The translations under genes and the position numbers were made by a program. From Pseudocolwellia agarivorans (GTDB lineage: Bacteria; Pseudomonadota; Gammaproteobacteria; Enterobacterales; Alteromonadaceae), in assembly GCF_002000085.1 (NCBI RefSeq), contig NZ_MUZU01000012.1, forward strand, positions 59,233 to 123,232: 64,000 nucleotides of DNA. The letters are read 5' to 3'. Position 1 is the stretch's first letter. Each line of letters opens with the position of its first letter. Positions 16,901 to 24,168 of this stretch are shown piece by piece. The notes beneath the pieces were generated by a model, which made no database searches, had not been told where the DNA came from, and saw nothing but the letters and a program-made list of their open reading frames with translations.

Positions 16901-18440
16901 CGTATTCATTATACGATGTGTGACCGTTTGCATTAGTAAAAGCAGTTAAAAGACCTTGTTCATTATGGATAAAGGTTTCAGTATTTCCGTTACTGTCTGT
17001 ACTTGTACTTACCTTTCCGCGTTCATCTGTAAAAAACTTAAATCGGTATTGGTAAGTATCGTTATCGCCCCATTGCTTTATACATTGGGCATTTTCATCT
17101 GTTCCTTGCCATTCAAAGTGATGACTAAAGCCAGAAGAGCGAGTACGTTTTTTTAATAAGTAGCTAAGTTGAGGTTTAATAGCTGTTTTAGCGTCTTCTG
17201 AATATAACTCAACACGCTGTTTGTGATATGTGTATCTTTCAACGTTGCCTGAACTATTAGTAGCAGCAATTAAAGCTTGGCTGTCATCGTATTGATAATT
17301 TGCCAACAAGTTATTGTGAACGTGTGTTTTATTGTGCTCATCAATATAATAAGCAGCAATGCGTATAATATTATTATCTACATTGTATTGTAATTTTATG
17401 CCACGTTTGGGGCCTGGTGATAATTCAACAAGGCGTTGCTTATCATCATAATTTAATTGGATATACTGCCCTTGATTATTACTTATACTTTGTAATAACC
17501 AAGTTGGTTGTGGTTGCTCTTTTTTCTTTCTGCTCGACTGCCTAGTAGATGAAGTTTCATTTATAGATTTAGTTACTTGTTCAGTAAAGGTCCAGTGGCT
17601 ATCATCACTTTTTATTAAGGTGTGTGATCCATCAGCTTGATGAACTAATGCCAGTCCTGATGATAGTTGATAGCTTGTTTGTCCGCGCTTAACCTTATCA
17701 AAAACATGTAACCTACCTTCTTCATCGGTAAGCTCTAACCAATATCTCCCTGGCTGTTTAGGACCCACTTTAGGTGGTTCCTGATACTTTTGTACCAACT
17801 GCATGCTGTAGTTGTGTCGCCAGCCATACCCTAAACCTAAGTTTTGTTTAATTTTACTTGAACGATATAAACGTCGCCAAACGATTGGCATTAAACCATT
17901 TAATTCAAAATCGATTAATGGCAGGATTTCTTCACCACTTAGCATAGAAATAGGATCTGAGCGACATTCTTGATCAGCTATAGGAACTTCTGTGGCGGTA
18001 TTATTGCTAGAGGACCCCGCTTCACTTGAATTAAGTGATTTTTTACCTTGATTACTTTGGTTAACATTAGGCGTTTTAGCGCTGCTAGTAGAAGGCGCAC
18101 TTCCACTTGAGCTATTCGTTTCATTTGAATAGTAAAGTGATGTTTTATCATTTTCGGTATAGACACTGAGTCGGTTTTGATTAATTGCTTCAAGTAACTT
18201 ACTTGCGATTTGCCTTGCCGTTTTGTTAACAGAGATGCCAACCATAGCCAGTAAACCAAAGGCATGGTCAAGTGCATTAACATTTTTAGCTATATCGGGA
18301 GATATTTCGTTAACTAATTCTTGACCGTTATTCGTATTTTCAGTTGCAGCAAGAGTATAGCCTGCAGGAGCAGAACTACTTCTAGGAAGAATAATGACAT
18401 GGCGATTATAGCCACGGAAATGAAATTTATTAACGTCCAT
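13944..18440 (-). CDS. RHS-repeat polymorphic toxin with TNT-like C-terminal domain
   Basis: 1498 residues. Residues 1-100 are an N-terminal region not seen in common PAAR-RHS proteins. Residues about 100-155 are a Ser/Asn-rich linker. Around 160 begins the DUF6531-type entry (D-P-I-S-M-L-S-G-E-E, W-R-R-L-Y-R-S-S), then dozens of YD repeats forming the RHS shell, and the core end P-I-G-L-V-G-G-I-N-H-Y-Q-Y with the self-cleavage signature D-P-F-G-L at about 1331-1335. The last 163 residues are the variable toxin: G-P-Y-V-A-I-G, S-S-R, L-A-L, G-T-V-M-F-I-G-D-V-A-P-Q and G-G-G-T-Q, an order like TNT-type NAD glycohydrolases. No PAAR domain is fused; a separate PAAR gene lies upstream. No ribosome site; it follows the thiolase-like gene by 6 bases, so reinitiation is likely. 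Confidence 0.88.
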   Translation of the reverse strand: MDVNKFHFRGYNRHVIILPRSSSAPAGYTLAATENTNNGQELVNEISPDIAKNVNALDHAFGLLAMVGISVNKTARQIASKLLEAINQNRLSVYTENDKTSLYYSNETNSSSGSAPSTSSAKTPNVNQSNQGKKSLNSSEAGSSSNNTATEVPIADQECRSDPISMLSGEEILPLIDFELNGLMPIVWRRLYRSSKIKQNLGLGYGWRHNYSMQLVQKYQEPPKVGPKQPGRYWLELTDEEGRLHVFDKVKRGQTSYQLSSGLALVHQADGSHTLIKSDDSHWTFTEQVTKSINETSSTRQSSRKKKEQPQPTWLLQSISNNQGQYIQLNYDDKQRLVELSPGPKRGIKLQYNVDNNIIRIAAYYIDEHNKTHVHNNLLANYQYDDSQALIAATNSSGNVERYTYHKQRVELYSEDAKTAIKPQLSYLLKKRTRSSGFSHHFEWQGTDENAQCIKQWGDNDTYQYRFKFFTDERGKVSTSTDSNGNTETFIHNEQGLLTAFTNANGHTSYNEYDSAGRKVKAIDCQGNVTEFSYNQQGQLSLVITPDGAITRYLYNGLGKRISTIDPLGQETKRIFDGTGRLISEIMPDGRSRRYEYTLAGLLRKKTDLSGVITQYHWDNTGELLAKKIGNTLTRFSYNTLGLLIATVDSQGLITQFNRNEQGQITEQISYSQSTPDDKITQRYVYDESGRLTSHEFVEAIQTNKQTESTEQTSYQYDGLAQPSQKTFSDGSWLKYQYDKERNLTAIERSDGATYQLEYSPTEKPTKLIGFDGREQVYTYDANDKLISVADNGERFIRLKRDSLGRIIEQTSAGRNIGNSSVNSKEHHKAGARTASVNNAELRNTHNFYQYDKLSRITRAHNSERTVTQQYHQNGQISTSQQGAWQLDYTYNDKGQRQSVKLPDNTTLHYSYTEQGQLSGITYQQSEQDDESIQSLMTRQYNAAGLVIQQTLGNGIELTQQFDVFSRLAEQKWQSEQKNFSELRTYQYDKKHQLINVCSVSGNTDEKATKLKKKAFTYNSISQLLNTTITSEPVAQTSDAQATIKISQEQYQWDAFGNPLNVKEDNVDNQATAQAVNAENVVRPNFSAQEPKAYANNEIKVENDRLLSFLGTDYRYDGSGNQLTSLAKGEHQQRSFNGLNQLKSININGQLTHYEYDALGRRSAKITEQGRIDYIWDENQVIGEHFKGQFTWYIYQPNTFEPIALIKSSSGNQNNEIYYYHLDQLGTPLCLTNSKTQQVWRNESDAFGYQKELPFDKKNHNKQCDVEEDINLISNSLRFQGQYFDEESKLHYNRFRYYCSKQQRFIHQDPIGLVGGINHYQYAPNPVNWVDPFGLSCKEINTVVQKHLDNLPANSYELLDVVDRYNQGFSDNIAAKIKLLAPIEGVRFSGGGSNPAGPYVAIGDMPSSRYDTRQKLALKNFGNGAYNKMTHYTNVSMDKGTVMFIGDVAPQSSKSGKQYSGGGTQAFVEFWQPENRGKVHFSEPVKMSRHKIDTKGNK

Positions 18441-18446
18441 ATTTAA

Positions 18447-19469
18447 CTAAGTTGTCCCTGTCCATGAGTAGAGCGTAAATCCTTGATAAAGTGCATCCGA
18501 CACTTCTAACTGACCAGTAATTCCAGCCAACCATTCGCTTTGGTAACCATTATAAATGTGTAAAAAATTATATAAACCGGTAACACTACCTAACTCCCCT
18601 GTATATAGAGTGTTTTGGTAAATTTGTGTATTGGTTGATATATTATCAGCTAAATAAAAATACGCTTCTAACCACGATTGCTGCTCTTCGCTACCGTTAC
18701 CAGGCAAATACAAAGAAGATATTGTTACTTGACTGTTTTTCTTGCTTACATTTTTATCATCTGCTTGTGTAGTCAAATAAGCAGATGCTTGTGAAAATAA
18801 ACTGCTAATACCTTGCTTAACTTGTTTTTCAGGTACTATGTTTTGCAAACAAGTATCAATACTTAAGCCAAACGTACTCGGTAAAACATTGCAAATTACA
18901 GCGCCTTCCGAAGGGATTATACAACCAGTTTGTTCGGTTGATATTAATTTTTTACTTTCAGCTAGCTCGGGCATTTTATCATACAAACTATCTACGGCAA
19001 GCAATACTATGTTACTAGTTGTGTTGCTAGATAATAGGCTAACTGCTGACTTTAATGCAATTGAAAAGGCTGCTCTACCAAAAGGAAAACATTGACTTAA
19101 TGCATGACTAAATAATTGTGGAAACGCTTTGCTAAGGGCATGTACAAAACGATCAAAATCTTCTGAAAGTTCATCATGAATATTTTTTTCAAAAGCAGGT
19201 AATAATAGAAAAACGGGTGAGTCTGATAAATTATTTTTTTCTGATGGAGGTAACTTTGCTAAAACCTGTTCAATTAAATGAACACAACGATCAATTTTTG
19301 GGGTGTTTTTTTCGTTTTGCTCTAAATAACAAAATGACGCAAGCGCTTGTTGCCCATCATCAAAACAATAAAAAAGGCTTTCATTTGATAGTAAGGATAA
19401 ATTAAGCGCTTGTTCATTATCACTGTTAGCACCAATAAAAAGTTGAATATTTTCAAGTGCGACTATCAT
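18447..19469 (-). CDS. thiolase-fold (3-oxoacyl-synthase-like) T6SS accessory protein
   Basis: 340 residues with a degenerate ketosynthase/thiolase pattern: F-P-F-G-R-A-A-F-S-I-A-L near residue 128, N-I-V-L-L-A-V-D-S-L-Y-D in the middle, P-S-E-G-A-V-I-C-N-V around 187-196, and G-E-L-G-S-V-T-G-L-Y-N-F-L-H near the C-terminus. The usual nucleophile Cys and the two His of active condensing enzymes are not evident, so it is probably not an enzyme. Thiolase-like proteins of this sort (PRK06147-like) are found next to PAAR, DUF2169 and effector genes in T6SS islands, where they are thought to help load effectors. It overlaps the upstream gene by 4 bases and sits just before the RHS gene, so the RHS protein is its likely client. 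Confidence 0.6.
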   Translation of the reverse strand: MIVALENIQLFIGANSDNEQALNLSLLSNESLFYCFDDGQQALASFCYLEQNEKNTPKIDRCVHLIEQVLAKLPPSEKNNLSDSPVFLLLPAFEKNIHDELSEDFDRFVHALSKAFPQLFSHALSQCFPFGRAAFSIALKSAVSLLSSNTTSNIVLLAVDSLYDKMPELAESKKLISTEQTGCIIPSEGAVICNVLPSTFGLSIDTCLQNIVPEKQVKQGISSLFSQASAYLTTQADDKNVSKKNSQVTISSLYLPGNGSEEQQSWLEAYFYLADNISTNTQIYQNTLYTGELGSVTGLYNFLHIYNGYQSEWLAGITGQLEVSDALYQGFTLYSWTGTT

Positions 19470-20617
19470 GTTGTTAACCGTTTTCTATCAAAAAGTGAAT
19501 TAAAGTGACTCACTCTTTGTTCAGACTTTATAACATAATGTATATTGGCAAAATATCTATGCTTTTGACTCCCATTTTGTAAAGTGTTTATGACTGCTCC
19601 CTGATCAATTTGCATACCATTTAACATCTGAGTTGCAGTAAAAATATCGCTATTATTTTTCCATGCTGAAATAACTTTTGCACCATAATAAGATAAAGCT
19701 TTTATGCGTTTATCCTCATCACTTTCTAACTGAATCTCTAATGGGATCAATTGGTCAAGCTTTTCACCCAACATAAGTTTTAAACCATTAAAAGCAAACA
19801 ATGCGTTATTTTTATCTTGTAAAAAGTGCCCTAAAAATGGAATAAATTTACGATATCCACTATATGACATGCTATTTATAACTACTGATATGAGATTAAC
19901 GTCTGCACTCATTTTGTTAATAACTTTTGTGACCTCAGCCTCATTTAAAGAAATGATAAATATTTCAAAAAGATGACTGTTTATATAATTCAGCTCGATA
20001 AACTGCTTTAGAATTTCATAGCAACTGATTTTATTAGTTGTTAATACATTTAAGTACAAATGATTTAGTGGTGATAATTTACTTAAAGAAAAATGCTCGG
20101 AATTAATGTAAGGAATTATATATTTATTATAATACAGGCTTAATAAGCACTGATTATGTAGTGTTTCATATTCACTCGGACAAAAAGATATTACAAGATT
20201 CTGCAGTGAGTTAGCCGATAGATACAAGCAAAGTTCGGATGCAATATTTTGAATATGACGCTCTTGACACGACATTAATGATATAAAAAGTGGCTTATGA
20301 AGCTCTTTATTTAAATGTAATTTTAATTGTAATAAACACAATAAGTCAGCATCGTTATAGCCATGGTCGCTTTGTATAAAATTAAACACTTCACCCGCTG
20401 TTGTTGCGGTAAATAAACAATTTGGAGTTAATCTTTGCTTACTAAGTAAAGACATATACAACAAAAGTTGTTTAGTATTTTCATCTAGATTAACTTTAAA
20501 GCTATAAAATGTAGACAGCATTGATCTACGCTGCGCTAATAGAACTTTAAACAGTTCAGTTTTATCGTCCTTTTGGTATACCGGCTCTATATTATTAGTT
20601 TCTTGTAGTTGTAGCAT
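19466..20617 (-). CDS. TIGR02270/HEAT-like T6SS-associated protein
   Basis: 383 residues, helical throughout, without signal peptide or membrane segment. Repeating helical units of about 30-40 residues suggest a HEAT-type solenoid. The end (G-S-Q-K-H-R-Y-F-A-N-I-H-Y-V-I) resembles the tail of TIGR02270 proteins, which occur in T6SS effector operons between PAAR and effector genes and whose role is unknown. Its ATG follows the PAAR stop by 8 bases and its end overlaps the thiolase-like gene by 4, so the three are made together. A scaffold or chaperone for the RHS effector is the simplest guess. Confidence 0.5.
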   Translation of the reverse strand: MLQLQETNNIEPVYQKDDKTELFKVLLAQRRSMLSTFYSFKVNLDENTKQLLLYMSLLSKQRLTPNCLFTATTAGEVFNFIQSDHGYNDADLLCLLQLKLHLNKELHKPLFISLMSCQERHIQNIASELCLYLSANSLQNLVISFCPSEYETLHNQCLLSLYYNKYIIPYINSEHFSLSKLSPLNHLYLNVLTTNKISCYEILKQFIELNYINSHLFEIFIISLNEAEVTKVINKMSADVNLISVVINSMSYSGYRKFIPFLGHFLQDKNNALFAFNGLKLMLGEKLDQLIPLEIQLESDEDKRIKALSYYGAKVISAWKNNSDIFTATQMLNGMQIDQGAVINTLQNGSQKHRYFANIHYVIKSEQRVSHFNSLFDRKRLTT

Positions 20618-20625
20618 AAAACTAA

Positions 20626-20916
20626 TTAACCGATAAGGACTGTTGGGTTGCCTACAATAATTTTACCGCCATGAGCTGTACCATCACCAAAACGAGCGGC
20701 TGGTTTACCATTAATTTTAACTGAACTAGAACCAGCATTTATAGTATCTGGTGGACCAACACAAACCAGCTTGTCACCTTTTCTTGCTGCAGGTAAACCG
20801 CCAATAAGTACATTCGTTGAACCTATTACTATAGGTCCGCCCACATGTGGAACAGGACCGGGGTTAACCTTAGGGCACAAATGCATATGTGTTACGGTTG
20901 CTGCTGGCATTCCCAT
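20626..20916 (-). CDS. PAAR-domain spike-tip protein
   Basis: 96 residues making up a complete PAAR domain, with the three repeats and their zinc ligands: M-H-L-C-P near the start, then G-P-I-V-I-G-S-T-N-V-L-I-G-G-L-P-A-A-R, D-K-L-V-C-V-G-P-P-D-T-I, and I-N-G-K-P-A-A-R-F-G-D-G-T-A-H-G-G-K-I. PAAR proteins cap VgrG and form the piercing tip of the T6SS; effectors bind to or are fused to them. Here it stands alone, so effectors must bind non-covalently. AAGGA lies just upstream of the ATG. It belongs to the vgrG operon. Confidence 0.92.
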   Translation of the reverse strand: MGMPAATVTHMHLCPKVNPGPVPHVGGPIVIGSTNVLIGGLPAARKGDKLVCVGPPDTINAGSSSVKINGKPAARFGDGTAHGGKIIVGNPTVLIG

Positions 20917-20938
20917 AATAGTTCCTTAATATAGTGAG

Positions 20939-21295
20939 TTAATCTTCGTGGTCTAACGGAATGATAACGAGTGACCCTTGCTCTAATGCTGTAGCTAATA
21001 GATTGATTATTTTATCTGTGTGTTGATTAGCTTGTTGGTAATCGTCATTTACGTAATAGCAAAATAATTTATTTACAATATTTGGTACATTTTTCCATTG
21101 ATGCAAATTTTGTAAAAACTGCTCTCCATAACTAGCACAGCTAACAAATTGAGCTAAAGGAGGTGCAAGAAGAGGATCAGCTGGCTTATCTTCTGGCTTA
21201 CACACTAAATGGGGGTATCCAAACTGACACAAAACATAATGTCCTTTGCACAAACGATCTAAACGCCCAATATTTGGGTAATGGTAGTTAAACAT
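20939..21295 (-). CDS. small protein between vgrG and PAAR, unrecognised
   Basis: 118 residues, no signal peptide; Cys-, His- and Tyr-rich N-terminal half (H-Y-V-L-C-Q-F-G-Y-P-H-L-V-C), Pro-rich middle (P-A-D-P-L-L-A-P-P-L), helical C-terminal half ending in an acidic tail. Its ATG is one base after the vgrG stop, so it is coupled to VgrG. Genes in this position in other clusters often encode effector adaptors (Tap/DUF4123, DUF1795, DUF2169), but none of these families is visible here. A new small adaptor is a reasonable guess. Confidence 0.55.
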   Translation of the reverse strand: MFNYHYPNIGRLDRLCKGHYVLCQFGYPHLVCKPEDKPADPLLAPPLAQFVSCASYGEQFLQNLHQWKNVPNIVNKLFCYYVNDDYQQANQHTDKIINLLATALEQGSLVIIPLDHED

Positions 21296-21296
21296 A

Positions 21297-23201
21297 TTAA
21301 TTAAGCTTAATTTGAGCAGCTTTTAAGGCAATACTAGTGCCATTTACTTTAACATTAGTCCCTTTGACTGTGATATTAGTGCCTTCAATACTAATTGCCC
21401 CACTACTGCTCATTTTTATTGAAGCACCACCTGTTTTAAAAACTATTTCACTACCCGCTTCAATATTAAGAGTTTTCCCCACCTTTAATGTATCATTATT
21501 ACCTATATCACTCTTTCTATCGTTGCCAATTTTAAGTGTGTTATTATTTTTAATATCTGTTAATCGGTCGTTACCGATCTTAAGCGTATTATCGTTAACT
21601 ATCTCAGTAAGTCGATCATTACCAATAGTGTCTTTTTGATCATTTTTTACATAAAGCTCATGATCTTTTTCTGCCTGAAAGAATAATAATTCTTTGCCTA
21701 TATCATCTTCAAAGCGAACTTCATTAAAGTTATCCGCACCACCATTTTTAGTACTGCGTGTTTTAATACCACTTTGTGTTTTTTTAGCCGGTAATGCATA
21801 AGGAGGCATTAAATCTGCGTTGTAAACAGCCCCACTGATAATAGGCTGATCTGGGTCACCATTGATAAACTCAACGAGTACTTCTTGACCAACTCGAGGA
21901 AAAAAGAAGGCTCCCCATTTATTACCAGCCCAGTTTTGTGCAACCCTTATCCAACATGAGCTTTTGCCATTAAACTCGCCTTCACGATCCCAATGAAATT
22001 GTACTTTGACTCTGCCATATTTATCTATATGTTGTTCATCACCAGGATCACCTGTTACAACAGCTGTTTGAACACCACTTATTAACGGTTTATTAATTTT
22101 TACCGTAGGTCTATAAGGGGTATCTTTAGGTACACATTCAAAATCATTTTTGTATACAGCATTACTAGAACTTTGATTTGCTCCTGACTGATTAGGCTGA
22201 GTAGCTGAAGTTCTTATCGCTGTAATTAAATAACTTTTACCTTTATAAGTACTATCTTCGTGATCTTCAAACGTAAAGAATTTTGCAATAGAAAAACTAC
22301 GACAATCGCCCTGCCCTGAGCATTTATGCATATCTTTTTGAATGGCTTCAAGCTGATTAATAGCAAAAGGTTGCGCACGTTTATTAAATTCAGACTCACC
22401 TAAATAATCAAAAACTTCGAGGCTGCCTTGCGCAGGTAAACTTGAAGTGTTTTTACTACCCGTAGGGTAAAGTGTTGGTTGTTCAAAGTCATAACCTTTC
22501 TGTTCATATCCACCGCTAACCATTGATAAACCACCTTGCCAATGCGCAATGTGTGATTTTGTTAAATGGCCAGAAAAGCATCTTACTTTAGCTTCTGCAC
22601 ATTTTTTATATACAGTAATATCATCAGCAAGGATTAGTGTATGTGCAGAACTACTATGTTCAAAAAAGTAAAAAATACCTTCTTGCTGCAATAGTCTTGC
22701 AACAAAATCTAAATCTGATTCTTGGTACTGAACGCAGTACTCATATTTTGGGTAAGTTTTAGTGGTTTTATCTTGAAATGCGACACTATGTTGTCCAAAA
22801 AGATCTGCAATAATATCGATAATTGATAAATTTTGGAATATTCGACAGTTGCTTCTTTTTTTCATAAAAGCAGCTGTAGGTACGATCACTGCTTGGTAGT
22901 CTATATAGTTTTCTTTTTCATCTGACGAAGCTGTTCTCATGCCTGCAGATTCTAAATGGCTAACTACACCATGAAAATAGCGTATTGCACCATTACTTTC
23001 TGCATTTCTAAGTGATACACATACTTTTTTCCCGACTAATGCATCCAATGCTATTTTAGTACCTACGGTAAACATAGATACTGTAAATGAAAAGAGTTGT
23101 GATATAGCTTCAGTACCACTTAAGTGTGTTAAATATAAAGTATCTTTACCTAATGGAGTGGCAATACTAATAATATTGTTTTTCTGAGTAGCCTTTTGCA
23201 T
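21297..23201 (-). CDS. vgrG: VgrG spike protein (TssI)
   Basis: 634 residues. The gp27-like N-terminal part has the family strings L-F-S-F-T-V, F-H-G-V-V-S-H, Y-Q-E-S-D-L-D-F-V-A-R-L-L-Q-Q-E-G-I-F-Y-F-F-E-H. The gp5 OB-fold part has K-Y-G-R-V-K-V-Q-F-H-W-D-R-E-G and S-C-W-I-R-V-A-Q-N-W-A-G, with F-P-R-V-G-Q-E-V-L-V-E-F-I-N-G-D-P-D-Q-P near residue 425. The rest is a beta-helical needle with 16-residue repeats at about 526-573, then T-N-I-T-V-K-G type repeats. There is no C-terminal effector extension. It forms the puncturing spike on the Hcp tube. It follows hcp across a terminator hairpin; an AAGGA is almost touching the ATG. Confidence 0.96.
   Translation of the reverse strand: MQKATQKNNIISIATPLGKDTLYLTHLSGTEAISQLFSFTVSMFTVGTKIALDALVGKKVCVSLRNAESNGAIRYFHGVVSHLESAGMRTASSDEKENYIDYQAVIVPTAAFMKKRSNCRIFQNLSIIDIIADLFGQHSVAFQDKTTKTYPKYEYCVQYQESDLDFVARLLQQEGIFYFFEHSSSAHTLILADDITVYKKCAEAKVRCFSGHLTKSHIAHWQGGLSMVSGGYEQKGYDFEQPTLYPTGSKNTSSLPAQGSLEVFDYLGESEFNKRAQPFAINQLEAIQKDMHKCSGQGDCRSFSIAKFFTFEDHEDSTYKGKSYLITAIRTSATQPNQSGANQSSSNAVYKNDFECVPKDTPYRPTVKINKPLISGVQTAVVTGDPGDEQHIDKYGRVKVQFHWDREGEFNGKSSCWIRVAQNWAGNKWGAFFFPRVGQEVLVEFINGDPDQPIISGAVYNADLMPPYALPAKKTQSGIKTRSTKNGGADNFNEVRFEDDIGKELLFFQAEKDHELYVKNDQKDTIGNDRLTEIVNDNTLKIGNDRLTDIKNNNTLKIGNDRKSDIGNNDTLKVGKTLNIEAGSEIVFKTGGASIKMSSSGAISIEGTNITVKGTNVKVNGTSIALKAAQIKLN
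21483..21626 (-). repeat. three 48-bp coding repeats in the VgrG needle
   Basis: Three 16-residue units in tandem (I-G-N-D-R-L-T-E-I-V-N-D-N-T-L-K and two variants) encode part of the gp5-type triple-stranded beta-helix. Nucleotide identity is imperfect, as in old repeats held by structure. Confidence 0.8.
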
Positions 23202-23229
23202 TCCTTGCCCCGATGAATAAACGAAAAAA

Positions 23230-23253
23230 CCTTAAGGGATTAATCCCTTAAGG
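23230..23253 (-). terminator. strong terminator between hcp and vgrG
   Basis: A 24-base perfect palindrome (CCTTAAGGGA, centre TTAA, TCCCTTAAGG) is followed on the minus strand by a run of six T. It lies 19 bases past the hcp stop and 29 before the vgrG start. It would end most transcripts after hcp and let a fraction read through to vgrG, matching the large excess of Hcp needed per spike. Confidence 0.85.
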
Positions 23254-23271
23254 TCCTAGATCAAAAACAAA

Positions 23272-23751
23272 TTACATTTGTTGACCTTTAACACCACTGT
23301 AGCCGTAACGAAGCGCTGCAGTAACATTGTTTTTATCATCAGTAGGCGTAACAGCCATCATCATTTCTGTGTAGCTAATAGTGATAGTTTCTACAGGGCG
23401 ATCGCCTTGAATTGAAACACTGTAGCTAGAAATCATTGCATCAGTAAGTTCAATTGACATAATTTCTTCAATTTTATCACCTTGTTTAGTGATATAGAAA
23501 ATTGCTTTTTTACCTTTACCGATTGTTGCTTCTTCAAATAAATAAGTTGATGCATTATCTTGAAGTTTTGTAATAGTTACGTCACCAAGACGTGTAGCAC
23601 TTGCTTCACGATCTTGAGCTGTACCTGTAAAAGAGCTAAGCTCACGACTAACATTCCAATCAACAGATAGAACTGTGATTTTATCCTTGTAGCCTTCAGC
23701 TGTAGTTTCGCCTTTTATTCCTTCATAATCCAAATACGTATTTGCTTGCAT
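23272..23751 (-). CDS. hcp: Hcp tube protein (TssD)
   Basis: About 159 residues of the Hcp family (DUF796): Y-L-D-Y-E-G-I-K-G-E-T near the start, V-L-S-V-D-W-N-V-S-R, G-D-V-T-I-T-K-L-Q-D-N-A-S, and I-Q-G-D-R-P-V-E-T-I-T-I-S-Y-T near the C-terminus. Hcp forms stacked hexameric rings inside the contractile sheath and carries small effectors in its lumen. I choose the ATG at 23751 because AAGGAG lies eight bases upstream and the family begins M-x-x-x-x-Y-L-D-x-x-G-I-K-G; an earlier in-frame ATG (23784) would add 11 residues spanning that ribosome site. It has its own long leader region and is cut off from vgrG by a terminator. Confidence 0.95.
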   Translation of the reverse strand: MQANTYLDYEGIKGETTAEGYKDKITVLSVDWNVSRELSSFTGTAQDREASATRLGDVTITKLQDNASTYLFEEATIGKGKKAIFYITKQGDKIEEIMSIELTDAMISSYSVSIQGDRPVETITISYTEMMMAVTPTDDKNNVTAALRYGYSGVKGQQM

Positions 23752-24168
23752 TGTTAATGCTCCTTTTGCTTGAGTTTTATCCATTAGTGGATAGGCTAAA
23801 TTAAGTTTTAATACATTATTTAAAACTTAATAGTTCTTACGTAGTAAGAAATTTCCGTTTTATTTTGTAAATAAATTATCAATAAAATTCATTTAAAAAA
23901 TACTACATAACCATAATTTAACGACGACAGAATATACTAAAAAAAAGGCAACTTCAACACTTTAAAATTTAATTTTTAACCTTTAAATACAACAACTTAA
24001 ACTCGCTATTTCAGAAATTGGCGTACAAAAAACCATTGTCATTTATACGACAATAAAAAATTTAATTAAATCAAGTATTTTAAAAAAACACTTGATTTAA
24101 GACCTAACCTGATTTTATTAAATACGTGTGAAACGCTATTTTTGTCAGACAAAAATATTTAAAAATAA
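23752..24168. promoter_or_regulatory. hcp leader and promoter region, with the clpV terminator at its far end
   Basis: This AT-rich gap of 417 bases has no open frame. A perfect 11-bp inverted repeat (TTAAGTTTTAA at 23801-23811, TTAAAACTTAA at 23820-23830, 8-base loop) lies about 50 bases before the hcp start and would fold in the hcp leader RNA or bind a regulator. The far end carries the clpV terminator. The hcp promoter must lie between the two; I could not pick a convincing -35/-10 pair or a sigma-54 site. Confidence 0.5.
24066..24100 (-). terminator. terminator after clpV
   Basis: On the minus strand TTAAATCAAGT, a 13-base loop, then ACTTGATTTAA form a perfect 11-bp stem, followed by TTAAATTTTTTATT. 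It lies 69 bases past the clpV stop and separates the core tss operon from hcp. Confidence 0.7.

Noticed and set aside
17978..18283. 101-codon frame inside the RHS gene
   Set aside because: Alternate frame of the Ser/Asn-rich linker of RHS; low-complexity composition.
21483..21626. Regular repeats that might suggest a CRISPR array
   Set aside because: Repeats are coding 16-residue units of VgrG with no unique spacers between them.
21337..21639. 100-codon plus-strand frame opposite the VgrG needle
   Set aside because: Antisense shadow of the in-frame 48-bp repeats; its regularity comes from the VgrG coding repeats.
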